Shown: positions 1 to 12,270 of the stretch, piece by piece
How positions within the stretch are numbered: position 1 is the first letter of the stretch
How the letters are laid out: each line of letters starts with the position of its first letter
Source of the DNA: Prinsepia uniflora
Lineage: Eukaryota; Streptophyta; Magnoliopsida; Rosales; Rosaceae
NCBI GenBank assembly: GCA_032719365.1
Contig: CM064868.1
Coordinates: 8,280,235-8,344,234, forward strand
Direction: 5' to 3'
Length of the DNA: 64,000 bases
The notes under the pieces: model-generated
Database searches by the model: none
Told to the model about the DNA's origin: nothing
Seen by the model: only the letters and a program-made list of their open reading frames with translations
Position numbers and translations under genes: made by a program

Positions 1-317
1 TTTCTGTGCATCTCGACTCTGTCCGCCACGGCTTCCAAGATTGCGTAAAGCTGAGTTACAGCGGCGGTTGAAGAAGTTGAAGAAGTTGGGGTTGAAACTA
101 ACATATTATTATATGAATCGTTATTATCTTGCACATATTTTGGTTGTCGGAGTTGGAGCCCCTCGAGGACGAGCTTTGTTGCTGTTTTCGGGGTTGTGAA
201 GCGGAGTTGTGGAAGCTTAGGGACATGGATTGCTGCACTGATTGTTGTTGTCTTTGAAGAAGAACAACATGAGGAAGAAGAGACAATGTTGAAAGTTGAA
301 GCTTGCAAGGATGCCAT
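1..317 (-). CDS. F-box protein At4g22030-like, N-terminal part (runs off window)
   Basis: The reading frame opens at the ATG whose A is base 317 and stays open for 105 codons to the window edge, so only the N-terminus is seen. The first 80 residues are rich in Ser and Thr with few acidic residues, which would fit a plastid transit peptide. They are followed by a conserved-looking helix, LYAILEAVADRVEMHR. That helix and its position match what I remember of the plant family annotated as probable F-box protein At4g22030. The F-box label comes from family annotation; no F-box is visible in this part. A TATA-like sequence lies about 165 bases upstream. Another 62-codon frame at 98-286 is an overlapping shadow. 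Identity is moderately sure; function in the cell is not known to me. Confidence 0.62.
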   Translation of the reverse strand, partial: MASLQASTFNIVSSSSCCSSSKTTTISAAIHVPKLPQLRFTTPKTATKLVLEGLQLRQPKYVQDNNDSYNNMLVSTPTSSTSSTAAVTQLYAILEAVADRVEMHR

Positions 318-480
318 TTGGTTGATTCTGATTGCTTGTGTTTTATAACTTGTAAGAGTATTTGAAGGCAGAGGACCTGAGCCTTTTTCTTTCTTTCTGT
401 AATTTGATGGCTTTTGAATCTTGTTGTTGGTGGAGGAGGAGATGAGACTTTGGAATGGAAGTAAGAGGGTGTGATTTGGT

Positions 481-490
481 GTATTTATAG
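481..490 (-). promoter_or_regulatory. TATA box of the F-box-like gene
   Basis: Read on the minus strand this is CTATAAATAC, a good plant TATA box about 165 bases upstream of the start codon at 317. That gives a 5' leader of roughly 130 bases. Confidence 0.5.
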
Positions 491-1668
491 TTGTGGAAGT
501 AGAGGAAGAGGTCAGATTTGGAAATTGTTAGACTGGCTGAATACGACTCAGCTCATTGGCTGACCTATTCGCCAATTTTTAATTTTCTCTACTTCACTCG
601 CTCTTTGCTCCAATTAGTCAATATAAGGAACATATGGTAAGTATAAAATTTGCACTAATACTTATATTTCAATCTAGGGTTATCTACTTATATTTCAATT
701 TACGATTATCTTTTCAAATTTATCGGATTATCTTTTCAAATTTATCGAATTATCTTTTCATATATATATATATATATTATAATTCAAACTGTTTCATTCT
801 TAAATCAATATTTCAAGACTGTTTACACAAAAAATCAATGAAATTAAGATTATTTATTCATTCGTATGTATCAACTAAATGATAGTATGTCATAAGTATC
901 TTCATCGTTACCAAAACCTTTTAATCACATATGAATGATTAAACGACCCTCAATTTTGTTGGTTTTTTTTAACATATATCATTTTAAAATTAGGATTGAG
1001 ATAATAAACGGTTTCGATTATAATATATGTACACAACTAATTTAATAAATAAAAAAGATAGTATTATAAGGTGCCATTAGATCAGCATACGGTAAATATT
1101 ATCCTAAAATTTGTAATGCATATGAAATTTAAAATTGCATTCATTGAAAAAATAACCCGAAAACTTGATTAATAAACTGAGTTTAGTAGATAATGGCATT
1201 TTTTGATACTTAATGGACATAGTACGTATACACCAACCATGCAACTTGAATTTTTTTTTTTTTTTAATTTTGGGTGTAATACTAGAAAGTCCATGAAAAT
1301 TTATTAAATAAATAACAAAAATTTATTAAATTCAGCTAAACAAACTTAAAAATACATATATTATATTTATTGATTACAATTGATTAAGATGAGCTGCATG
1401 CAATCTGTCTAGTGAATAGTGATAGGCTGCGTTTGCTTGCATGGTACTTTAAGACTATAATACTTAATTAATCAACTTGGCAACTATAGATGTAATAAGT
1501 TTCTGTACCCTCGGATTTGAATGGGAAGAGGTCACCCTCTTCAATACTTCACTGGGTTTTTGGTTGGACCGAGTGCCTAGCATTTGATTTTAATTTTGTA
1601 GAGGGCGTCTCATTTGATCTGTTTCTTTTATTATTTGTTTGGTTCTTTGGGTGTTCAATGGTGAAGAT
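491..1668. other. AT-rich intergenic DNA, no gene seen
   Basis: The stretch is AT-rich, with a (TA)n run near 763-777 and poly-T near 1250-1265. The short open frames have plain AT-rich composition and no recognisable domain. The part next to the F-box-like gene is presumably its promoter. Confidence 0.6.
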
Positions 1669-2189
1669 TAAGGGTGACAATTTTTTACAAGACTCGATAT
1701 ACGACTCGAAACCCGCACGATTAAAATTTCGGGTCATTTTTGAGTCAACCCGTTATGACCCGTTTAATAAACGAGTGAATTTTGGATTAACCTGTTAACC
1801 CGTATAAAGACCTATTAATCCGTTTAATAAATGGGTAAATTTCGGGTTAACAGGTTAACCCATATATTGGCTTATATATTGACCCATTTAATAAACGTAT
1901 AATTACTAACCCATATATCTATCAATTTACCTACCCAAATACCTATTAAATCTTATAATTTAAATAGGTTAAATATGATAAACAGATTAAACGTGTCATA
2001 GGTTAATTGAGTTTTGAGTACAACCTGTTTATTAAATGGGTTACATGGGTTACACGAATTACAAGGGTCATTAACAGGTCGGGTTCGAGTTGGATATTCT
2101 TGACAAGATTATTAAACGGGTCGGGTTCGAGTTGAACATAAATGGGTAAAACAAAATTCATGACACGACACGACTTATTGTCATCCCTA
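1669..2189. mobile_element. Non-autonomous hAT-type MITE, copy 1
   Basis: The left end is TAAGGGTGACAA and the right end is TTGTCATCCCTA, giving imperfect terminal inverted repeats. The flanks are GTGAAGAT (1661-1668) and CTGAAGAT (2190-2197), an 8-bp target duplication with 7 of 8 bases matching, as expected for hAT elements. The 521-bp body is non-coding and full of degenerate 'acccgtttaataaacgggt' type repeats. A relative lies at 35003-35510 with closely similar ends and interior. Confidence 0.75.
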
Positions 2190-3011
2190 CTGAAGATTGG
2201 CATTGGTTGTGTCTTCTTCTACAATATTTTTTTATTTTATTATAAAGGAGAGAGAATTTTTGGAAATTATCCATATATACATATATCATTGAGATTTGAA
2301 TTTAAGACTAATTGTCTATAAATAAATATTAAAACCAATTAAACTAGACTCACTTGAATTTTTCTACAATAGTTTAGTGCATGCTTTCATGAGATGATCA
2401 CATTAACAAAACAAGACTCAACTTTTGATTATGAGGGATACATGGATCATCATTATCTTCCCTTCATTTCATGTATCAAAATATAAAATAGCAAAAAAAA
2501 AAAGTACAATTGAAATGCATTTTAGTTATTTGAATAAATGAATAAATAAAACATCCTTATATTTTGACTTGGTTGGGGTTTTTTTATTTTGCTTTGGTCA
2601 ATTGGTTTGAGCTTTGATTATTTTCAATTTGGCTGAGATGAGATTTAATTGACTTTCGCAATTTTGAAGCTGAAAATGTCCAACCCATTTTTCAACCTTC
2701 GCACTCCGAACCCGAACCCAAACCCGAACCCGTACCTGAAAGAGCAGAAAAGAAAGAGTGATTAGTAATACCGTGAAAAAGAGGATATGCGAATGAACGT
2801 TTGATTAAAAAACGCACAAAGATACTCTCTCTGATAATTGGGCTCTCCGCTCCGGCGCTCGACAGGGAAAAGGGGCCCTTGCCCACAAACCAAAGATGTT
2901 TATCTACAGGCCTTCTTGATTTCAGTTTAAACTACCAGAGGAGAAGAGAAGAGAAGAGAAGAGAGTGACTGTTATATTCATTTAACTATTTAAGCTGTAG
3001 AGGAGAAAAGC
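2190..3011. other. Upstream region of the PMP22-like gene
   Basis: AT-rich DNA with no supported gene. Near the start codon there is a short GAGAA tandem repeat (about 2940-2965), typical of plant 5' leaders. A 'cccgaa' run lies near 2706-2732. Confidence 0.5.
2940..2965. repeat. GAGAA microsatellite in 5' leader
   Basis: About five AGAAG units in tandem lie 47-72 bases before the ATG at 3012. Purine-rich leader repeats of this kind are common in plant genes. Confidence 0.6.
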
Positions 3012-3015
3012 ATGG

Positions 3016-3049
3016 GGTCGATAGCCAAGAAGGGTCGATAGCCAAGAAG
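3016..3049 (+). repeat. 17-bp tandem duplication in exon 1 of the PMP22-like gene
   Basis: Two exact copies of ggtcgatagccaagaag lie head to tail. Removing one copy would restore the family-like frame MGSIAKKGLQS, so the duplication is the visible cause of the first stop. Confidence 0.85.
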
Positions 3050-4798
3050 GGGTTGCAGAGCTACTTGCTTCAGCTACAGCGTCATCCGCTCAGAACCAAG
3101 GTCGAACTCCACGCCTTTATCAAAAATTCAATTTCATCTCGGCTATTTCTGTCTAATTTCTTATTGGGTTACTTCGACTTCCACTGTTTTCATTTTAAAC
3201 CTTTGTTTGGTTTTTGAGAAAGTTCAGGAAAGCTAAAAGAACGGAACTTTCTTTAGTTTTAGATTGCTTTTTTTATCTGGGTTTCTAAAGATATTGGATT
3301 TTCAGCTTGAGTATGACTGGTACCTGTAATGCTGAATTTGCTAGAGGTTAATGTAGTTTTTACTGAGGTCCTGGCCATCAAAATGCTTTTAATTGGGAAA
3401 TTTTTTGCTATACCTTATTTCTTTTTGGAACAGGCAATTACAGCTGGGGTGTTGTCAGCAATCAGTGACAATGTGACATAGTGTCCCAGAAGCTCACTGG
3501 CATTCAGAAACTCCAAATAAGACGGCTTATTCTTAAAGTGGTAAGGCCCTTTCTCTCCCCATTTTATGGTGGTTTCTTTGTTTTCCAATTTTTCAAACGA
3601 TTTGTTTTATTTGTGTATGTTTGTTTGCATGCATCTGTGTTTTCTTGTTTATGGGATACTTGGACAATATGCAGTTAAGCTAACGAATGCAAAGTTACCA
3701 ACTCTAGCTTTACTGATGCTCTTTCTTTCTGATTGTTGTGATACCCACACAAACATTGCATTTGGTTAAACTAATTGTTTGCTCTTCTTCATAATACGTT
3801 CTTAGGTAGATTTCCAGAAAACAACAAAATGCATATGAAAATGGGCTTTTGTAATGTTTTAAGTTTCTTAAACTCATTGTTCAACCTTTTGGACCCGACT
3901 TATGCTTTTGGTAAAAACTGTGCTCGCTAGTTTGAGCTCCGGACTTGAAATGTTGGTAGATTCACTTTCTCACAGATGTTCAATCATAAATTCTATTTAA
4001 GAAACTTTGACACACTAATTATTAGCCTTCATTTGTACCTAGTTGAAGAATGCAGTACCAAAACTTACCATACTGTCTTGTTTCGGTTAGAAGTGTTTGA
4101 CTGAACAAATATTCAGGACTAAATTTGCTTGGTCTTAAGTGCAAGGATTCATTCGTTTAGTATAGGCCTTCGAAAAAGAAGTATACCAAATTGAAGATCT
4201 CTTGATCCCATATACGATCCCACTTGATCCCATATATGATCCCACCTTGGATAGTTCATTTCCAATCAAAGAACTTCAAGATTGGTTTTATTAGCATTAT
4301 ATTGAAACAAAAAAAAGGAGAGTCTAAGTTAAATGTGGATGTGTGCAGTTGAGTCCAGTGGAAGCGGTGTGTTTTAACAACCCGAAACTAGAGATAGATG
4401 GGTTGGATAAAGTAGAAAATTTGGGATAAAGTTGATGACAACCGTACAACACAAACGGAGCGCTGTTATTCAATATGTTTACATTATAATCCTGCATCTC
4501 TCAGTGCAGCTTTTTGGAGCTGTTTATCTTGGACCGTTTGGGCATTTCCTGCATCTAATGCTGGATAAGATTTTCAAGGGGAAGAAGGATTCAAAAACAG
4601 TAGCTCCCCACCTTCATACCTCGTTCTGTGTTGAGAAATCCATGGTAATGAAGTGGTATTAGGACCTAAAAGAATGGAATAATATATTGGTCGTTCTAAT
4701 ATTTCTGCTGAATTTATTTCAGGTACTGGTGGAACAGCTGACATCTTCTCCATGGAATAACTTGGTTTTCATGCTTTACTATGGGTTAGTTGTGGAGG

Positions 4799-5640
4799 GT
4801 AAGCATAAGTGAAAACCTTTGATATTCAGTTTTTTTATGTTCACATGTTAACATGTGAGAAATTTGGAATGCAGTAGTTGCTATCACCCCTAGATTTTAT
4901 TAAGATCTAACCGCTGTATGATTAGCATATGATATTATTATGGATGAAAATATCGGTATATTTCGGCGAAATTTCGGTAATTTGGGCCAGCGGCACATAA
5001 GAAGGGGGAAAGATATTAACCGAAATTTCGACATTTTTTTCTTATTTTGAGCTCACAGATCCTTTCCTGAGATCAAAACGATGAAATGCACTATTAATTC
5101 GTGAAAATCGGACGTAAAAAGAAAGAGATTGAGTCGGGTTATGCCGTTGGGTCGGAAAACTCGAGTTACAGACCTGACTGGAGGTAAGAGATGTCTGTTA
5201 GTTTTTATACTTATATATTTGACGTTGGTTAAACTACAAAAACGCTAGCTAGCAAAGTTGGCTTTGGGTTCGACCCCCCTTGTCTACAACTGTTGTGTTT
5301 TTTCCTCTTTTTTTATTCATTTTTTCTAATTTTTCAACGAAGTTTGGCTTTTTTTTCTTTTCATTTTTTGTCCAATTTTAAATATATTCATTATTTCCAA
5401 TTTTTTTAACAAAGATGGACTCTATTTTTTCAATTTTTTTTTAATTTTAAATATATTTTATCATTTTTCTTACATTGATTTTTTTGTATGTTTATTGTTA
5501 TGTTTTTACTATATTAATATTTAATTATAGTAACTCAATTCAATTTATGTTTATATTTAAGATTTTATATTATTAGTCATCGTCAGAATCATATTACATC
5601 ATATATTTATTATATCAAAGTTATTTTATAATTTTATTAG
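4799..5640 (+). other. PMP22-like intron 4, left of the Copia insertion
   Basis: Non-coding, very AT-rich below 5300. Around 4950-5040 there are repeated 'cgaaatttcg' words. A matching style of repeat ('gatatcgatatcgatattt') lies right of the Copia element at 12370-12460. The Copia element may therefore have landed inside an older repeat, but I could not define ends for one. Confidence 0.4.
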
Positions 5641-5809
5641 TGTTGTGAACACAATAGTATTATTTTATTTATCAGTTAACCTAATTCTCAAATAGACATA
5701 GGATTAGGGTTTAATACATTGAACAATGACCTATATACCCTTTCACTAATAACTAAATACATTTCACAATATTACATAAATAGTTACATACTTAAATATA
5801 TTTACAACA
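5641..5809 (-). repeat. Copia LTR, left copy
   Basis: 169 bp, starts TGTTGTGAACAC and ends TTTACAACA. It is clearly similar to the right copy, with scattered substitutions, so the insertion is not very recent. Confidence 0.9.
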
Positions 5810-5899
5810 CTCCCCTTTGGATATTTCATGTAATAGTACGTTGGTTGACTGCGCGCATATATGTTGCCTCGTTAAAACCTTGTCAGTTAACAAAAACCC

Positions 5900-8800
5900 T
5901 ATGGGACAAAAATAATCCTGGTCGAAGGGAAAAGAGTGCAACACGCGTGTATCGTAACTGCATCGGGATCTCTGGTGGTAGTTGAATTCGTCTCTTCTGG
6001 AACATAGGTAGATAGGACGTTATTGAAATAAAAATGCATTACAGTTGCTACACTAAAAATCTTGCCCGGTAAACCCAGTGGGAAAAACCCGTAGTCGAAG
6101 GGGAAAGATGAGTAAATGCATATGAGTCGAATCATGACATCTTCAGGATGCATTATTAATGGGGTGATTATAACAAATGTGTGTCTCGTTAAAACCTAGT
6201 CAGGTAACAAAACCCAATAGGACAAAATAACCCTGGACATAGGATAAAAGAGTACACGATGGTCTTGTGAATATACTTCAGAATACTCAATATACTTCAG
6301 GGTGCTTGGTATGTTTCGGGATACTCCCCCTAACATCGACTCCCCCTGATAATTAAGAACTTAGTAGATATGTCAATCTACATAAGTCAATATCATGAAC
6401 ATGCTTATGGAATGTTGCTTCGAATATGCCCTGCAATGGCTCTTAGCCATATTCATTCACGAGCTGTTTCGTGAAGAGTTAGAATTTTCGCATGATTCGA
6501 AGACGTAACAATAAGGGTCTGTTTCTTAGACCTTCAAGATATTGTTCTGTTCCCAATGGTAAAACATAACCAGTTTGAGAACATACCTTAGGTGGGTCTG
6601 ATAGTTAGCCTACATCAGTATACCCAATAATGCAATGAATCATTCCGAGGACCAATGAGGTTTATTCATTCCTCGATGCATAGTGATAGAATAAGCCCAT
6701 ATCTCACATACCATTAAGGTATTAGAAAATGTTTTTTATGCCATTCCAATGAGAGCGTGTTGGCGCAGAGTTGAATGTAGCTAGCAAGTTTACAGCGGAT
6801 AAAATATCTGATTTAGTGCATTTGAAACAAGTACAATAATGTGCTTATTGCACATAGATATGAAACTTCTGGTCTCACTATTTCTTCGTTATCATCTGCC
6901 AAACAAAACGGGTCTTTTATAGGATCTAGACTACGGATGATCATAGGCGTGCTTGAAAGTTTTGCTTTATCCTCATTAAAGCATTTCAACATCTTCTGGG
7001 TCTAATATCAACATCTTCTAGATGTGATATAATTAATAGACTAAAACCTCATATGCACAGTACTCGAGCTTCAGGTCAAGTCAGAACTTCGTTCTCCTAA
7101 GATCCTTCATTTCAAAATCCAACTTCAGGTGCTTAGTAGTTTCTTTGGTTTCCTCTGGAATACCAATCAATAGCAAACCTGTAACTTGTTTTCTTAATAA
7201 ACACGCATGGGTCTTCTTCGTTATGCCATCCTGATCCAATCACTTAAATGGTTATAGCACATCCGTCCGAATTATCTCAATCCGTAAAGTGAACACCTCA
7301 AAGAAGTAGAGAGCGTGTTCCGTGGTCTGGAACAATTTGCATCAGGTATTTTAAGTTCTTCAGGAACTTTCAAACATATCTCTATTTAGATCCCTTATAG
7401 ATAAGCATTAACCACGTTCATAAGCTGCATATTCAGTTTTTCTGGAAACTACCAAACTAATAAGGTAGAAGAACGTTATGACGTTCATTTCGGGAGAATA
7501 CGTCTCTTTGTAATCAATCTTAGGGTGTTGAGAAAACTGTGCGCCATTAAATGAGTTGTACATCTCACAATCTCATCTTTTTCATTACACTTCCTTGTGA
7601 CTATCCATTTAAATCCTGCAGGTTTAATATGGGGAGATGTGGGAACTACAGGTCCAAACATTTTCCTTTTTTTCAAGGAATCTAATTCGACCTGGATTGG
7701 ATTCTTCCATTTTGGCCAGTTTTCTCTACGTTGGAATTAATTCATCAACGGAGTAAGGTTCGATTTTGTTTCTAGTTATTATTTTGGTAGCTACCGTGAA
7801 TACATATAGCATGCATGATTTACCGAGATCTCTTTATTCTCGGGAGTGGGTTCTGACGTTGGAGCGTCCCCCAACGCCATCACAGATCCATAATCTGGAA
7901 TTATCTCATGAGATGGATCAGTTGATATTTAGAAGGGATTCGATTGTGCCTAATTTATCCTCTTTTGGGGATGAGAATCCTTATTATTTCGGTAGCTATC
8001 ATTATGATTCCTTATCTCACATAAGCATGCATGATTTACCGAGATCTCTTTATTCTCGGGAGTGGGTTCTGACGTTGGAGCGTCCCCCAACGCCATCACA
8101 GATCCATAATCCGGAATTATCTCATGAGATGGATCAGTTGATATTTAGAAGGGATTCGATTGTGCCTAATTTATCCTCTTTTGGGGATGAGAATCCTTCG
8201 AACCTATTAGTCTACCTCGCTTCTGGGCAAGGACATATGATTGGTTAGCCGCCATGGCCGTACCTCGGCCGTCTGGTACGACACGTCCTACTGGGTCGTC
8301 TATCCTTGCAGGCAACTTTGCAGCATGTATATGTGATCTCGTCACTTTAGCTAGATTAAAGGAAGTGTGTAACAGATTATTAGCTACACTCTGTAAATCT
8401 AGAATTCTCTGTACTATGTTCTTACTTTGTGTGTTCGGGAATCAAGATGAGACATAATAGGGACATTCCACGTCAATTCACGTCGTTCTTCAGGAACGTT
8501 TGACTTTCTTATCTTCCCCTAACAACGGGAAAACTGTCTCATCAAAGTGACTATCCGCAATATTGCGGTAATTAGATCGCATGTCAAGGGCTCTAAATAG
8601 CGTATAATAGAGAGGGATTCATAACCGACATATATGCCCCTCCTTTGTTGAGGTCCCATATGTGTACGTTGTGGCAGCACAATTGGCATGTGACTGCACA
8701 CCCATAAATGCGTAAGTACGAAGCAGTTGGTTCGTACCCAGTCACCAGCTGTAACGTATAATATCGTTGGGTGGCGTTGACCTCAACCAGACCAATATTA

Positions 8801-10060
8801 CTGCATGAAAAATTGCATTGCCCCCGCTAGAAACTAGAAGCTTGGTGCGCATTACCAATGTGAATTAGTGTTTCTGCGAGACCAGTATAGGTGTGAACAT
8901 GGGGAACCAAATGTTCATCAGCAATCCCAAAGGGCATGCAATAGTCATCGAAATATGTCGATGTAAACTCTTCGGTATTATCGAGTCTTGTAGACTATAT
9001 AAGAGAATTCGGGTGGTGTGGCCCTCAATTGAATGATCTGAGCTAAAAGTTTAACAAACGCAGTATGCGTGTAGACAAAAGGGTAGCATGTGACCACTTT
9101 GTCGGTATCTCAACCTAAACCATGAAAGTTGTTCAGAACGGTCCGCATGGTGGTTGGAAAGTCCACAATGTTTCCCCTTGTATTCTGTACAAGAAAATGG
9201 TGAAGTCTGGATTCATCTTTGCATATAATGGTCTAATATTCGATTTTTTCTAACGAGAAAACTTGGCATATGTGCCTACGAGTAAGAGGATGCCCGTGCA
9301 ATATATTGAGGATATGGTGCATCATTACCATGACCTGGGTGTCCCTACCGGTCATGCAATATAATGAGTAATTAGTCATACTAGTTAGCTTCTAGCTAAT
9401 TTTTGGCTAGCCTCTGGCTAGTTTCTCCAATGTATGCTTCTGGTCATACTGATTGGAGGTTATGCAAATATATTCCACTTTCTTGTCATTAGTGGTTTCA
9501 ATGTGATAAGTGTTGGCTTGAATATCCGTAAATCTCGACAAAGTTCTTCTGGAACTTGGAGAATAACAAAAAAAAATCTTATTGATGGTAATTCAGTACC
9601 ATTCTACAACGTTCTTTTGTCATATCTCTCAGGGTATCACATTGTCAGCCAAACAATAAATGTCCCCACAAAACATAGATATTTAGAGATTTAATTCAAT
9701 GGATTACATGTATAAGGATAAGTGCTTATATTGAATTAAAGCATATTCGAGCGAAAAACCACATGTTCCAAATGATAGTTATACATGGATTTGAAATCCT
9801 TAGAATGGAATATGGGTCATTCATGTCATGCTTCAGGCAAAAAATTGTCCCTATAATGATTAAACCGCTCTTCTAGAGTCTATATAAGGGACAAATAATT
9901 GCATTTAATGTTATGGGAAGACTCATCCATAAACAACAAATAAGAACTTTAGGTTCTAACAAATGGTATGATAAATCATATTGTAAACATATAAAACTTA
10001 CTGGTTTGATGATGTTTGTTGAATTTATGAATGAAACTTCAGGTTCCTTTTTTTTCATGG
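5900..10060 (-). pseudogene. Copia gag-pol remnant
   Basis: On the minus strand, going down in coordinate, family-like blocks appear in Copia order. Gag-like sequence lies at about 10060-9700, and a pre-integrase block with HIETTND-like sequence at about 9550-9440. The end of integrase is at 8701-8519, with blocks like QRTHMGPQ and GIYVGYES. The integrase-RT linker is at 8450-7800. The start of reverse transcriptase is at 7676-7485, with blocks like IKPAGFKWI. Stops and frameshifts occur throughout, so no product is expected. A near-exact duplication in the linker (7808-7982 and 8024-8198) is an internal rearrangement. Confidence 0.8.
7808..8198. repeat. 175-bp duplication inside Copia linker region
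   Basis: The segment from 7808 to 7982 recurs at 8024-8198 with almost no change and a 41-bp spacer, a 216-bp period. Because 216 is divisible by three, it keeps a long accidental plus-strand frame open (7766-8248). Confidence 0.85.
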
Positions 10061-10993
10061 AAATTGCCGAAATTACAGATTCGGTGATTAATATGAACTA
10101 TTGGTCCATTTATAAATTATTGGTTAGTTTATGAAATTTCTAGTTCATTGATGAACATCTGGTTCATTTAAACACATACATTTGCTAAAATAAACATTAA
10201 ATAGCATGTGAGAATAATTTAAATTAATACGTCTGGTGTTATATGGTGTGATATATATAAACGAATACTTCTGGTATTGAGCGTATAATAATAAATTGTG
10301 ATACATTATAAGTACACGTGACCTTCTGGGCAATCTCTTTTGGCAAATAATGTCTTGGCGTGAATATACAAATTCCACATTAACATCATCATCATCATGC
10401 ATCCATGATCAAATATTATGCGCACAAATAATCCACATGATTTATCATCAATCTATGAATTACCATCATTATCCAAAAATAATCAGCATCATTATTCAAA
10501 ATCAAATAGTATAGCATCAACATATTATATGTATATCAGCATATCATGATTAACATATCCCACCATATATATATAGTAACATCAGGTATTCATCATCATA
10601 AATAGCCGCACACTTTAATACATTTACAACACATAAGAAATGAACAAAAAGAATCATACAATAGACTTAAGGGGAATGAGAGTTATCTCTCCGTTTTCTG
10701 CTGATAGTGCAGTCGGGAATATTTACAAGTCCACCCCCATTTTATACATTAGGTCACATTTTTCAGAGATATGCTAATTGCTAACTGGACTATTTTTGGG
10801 TTTAAAGGCTTAGTTGTCAGGAGCTAGTTTCAGGCTCATAGTACTAGTGTCCTATAGGACTGCAAATCCATCTAGAAAATTGATATTTTATTTTATGGAC
10901 TTCTGAGTGCCTCAACCCAATTTATAGACTGCATTTAAGGGTCAAATATAGAGTTATAAATAAAATTCTTTTGTCTCAAGCAAAAGTAGTACT

Positions 10994-11343
10994 TGAATGC
11001 TAGGATTTCTACAAACTCCGAGTTAATTCCTGTTTCTTCTTTGACTTCTCTCAATGCGACTGCCCAGATATCTTCACCCTCATCTACAACTCCAGTAGGA
11101 AACTTCCACACACCTGTCCCCTGTAACAGTTCACTCTTTTCTTAGACTACTAGCACCTCTCTTGCCTTGTAGCTTCCAATGCGCAATGGAAGAGGTAAGA
11201 AATGAAAGGAAGGACGCTGAGTCCATAAGCTCATTAATCTCGACGATCACACCTCCGTACGGGTTGTTGGTACCAACAAGCAGCTTTGACTCACTTTCCG
11301 TTCCCGTTCGTACACTGCTTTCACTTTCGTCGGCCATCGGCAC
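10994..11343 (-). pseudogene. Nudix hydrolase gene fragment captured in Copia element
   Basis: The minus-strand frame from the ATG at 11343 resembles the N-terminus of plant Nudix hydrolases of the NUDT2/6/8 group, with PYGGVIVEINELMD and IAHWKLQGKRG. Further on, a full Nudix box is present (about 11093-11026) with the pattern G-x5-E-x7-REVKEETGI, the metal-binding site for nucleoside-diphosphate-linked substrates. The two parts are joined by a deletion at a short shared word near GGCAAGAGAGGTG, so they are out of frame. The downstream part also has an in-frame TAA at 11142-11144 where the family has a codon for Gln. No intron separates the parts, so this may be a processed or recombined copy. 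It is not functional as seen. Confidence 0.75.
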
Positions 11344-11680
11344 CGATGTTTCGCAACAACAATGGATCAGATGTCGTCGACGACGAATTCAGAGGAACGA
11401 ACGAGGCCTTGCTTTTGGTGTTTTAGATAGGTTTCTCGCCATTCTCCCCTTCAACAGCAATTAACTCTTCTTGTTTTTCTTGCTACCCATTTGCTCTCTC
11501 ACTGATACTCACAGACCCCACTTGGTCATTAAGAGAAGCCAACTCATATTTCTTGACAATCCGGGGTTTGGATACCTGGGCACGCCGATTCCTCGATGCC
11601 CTGTCATGGCGGAGAAGGAGAAGGGCGAATGCCAATAGCACCAAAGACAGCTTTGGGCTCTCCTCAAATTTCTTTGTCTG

Positions 11681-11884
11681 ATGATGAAGAGACGCTGCCT
11701 TCAGTACATCCGTCAAGCCTCTAAGGAAGCAGACGCTCTCCGTGACGAGAACACTCATCTCCGTGCTCTGAATCTCGAGCTCAACAAGCATCTCAATCTT
11801 CTCATCCATGCCTCCATCCCGAAACAGTTCGGTTCCCCCAGCTCTATGCAGACGACACCGTTTGGAATCGTCAATCTTCCATGA
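11681..11884 (+). pseudogene. Possible CCCH zinc-finger protein fragment in Copia element
   Basis: A plus-strand frame holds a coiled-coil-like stretch, EADALRDENTHLRALN, followed by LNKHLNLLIHASI. This resembles what I remember of the N-terminal region of plant CCCH zinc-finger proteins of the C3H14/15 type. No zinc-finger motif is included. It lies on the opposite strand to the Nudix fragment next to it. The identification is tentative and the fragment is too short to be a gene. Confidence 0.4.
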
Positions 11885-12083
11885 CTGCTCCTTCGGAAAT
11901 GAAGATGGGCCATGGCAATTAATTATATCTTGATGGTCTGTGGGTAAAATCGAGTTTGAGAAAAAAAACTTGGACTCGGATCACTCGGTTTCGAGTACGA
12001 GTTTTTGTGGGTAATTTTTTGAAAAATCAAACCTCGTTATCATGACCTTGCAATAGAGGAAGAAGGAGCAGGGAGGCACTTCC

Positions 12084-12101
12084 AGCATCGTGCTGATAAC
12101 G
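12084..12101 (-). other. Copia primer-binding site
   Basis: Read on the minus strand, GTTATCAGCACGATG begins right after the LTR end. It matches the half-tRNA-Met type primer site of plant Copia elements and sets the element's direction as minus. Confidence 0.65.
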
Positions 12102-12270
12102 TGTTGCGAAGACAATAGTATTATTTTATTCATCACTTAACCTAATCCTTAAATAAACATAGGATTTGGGTTTAATACATTGAATAATGACCTATCTACC
12201 CTTTTACTAATAACTAATTACATTTCACAATATTACATAAATAGCCACATACTTAAATATATTTACAACA
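12102..12270 (-). repeat. Copia LTR, right copy
   Basis: 169 bp, begins TGTTGCGAAGAC and ends TTTACAACA. It is followed directly by the ATTAG target duplication. Confidence 0.9.

Larger units (their letters stand above)
5641..12270 (-). mobile_element. Copia LTR retrotransposon (decayed) in PMP22-like intron
   Basis: This is a complete element with two 169-bp LTRs (5641-5809 and 12102-12270), both TGTTG...CAACA. It is flanked by perfect 5-bp duplications ATTAG at 5636-5640 and 12271-12275. On the minus strand a primer-binding-like sequence GTTATCAGCACGATG lies just inside the right LTR; this fits the half-tRNA-Met type used by many plant Copia elements. Coding remains on the minus strand run gag, integrase, then reverse transcriptase, which is the Copia order. 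Many stops and frameshifts make it non-autonomous. Pieces of host genes lie between the primer site and gag. Confidence 0.9.

Noticed and set aside
7766..8248. A 160-codon plus-strand open frame with two near-identical halves
   Set aside because: It is antisense to the Copia integrase-RT linker, which reads sensibly on the minus strand. The duplication has a period divisible by three, which keeps the accidental frame open.
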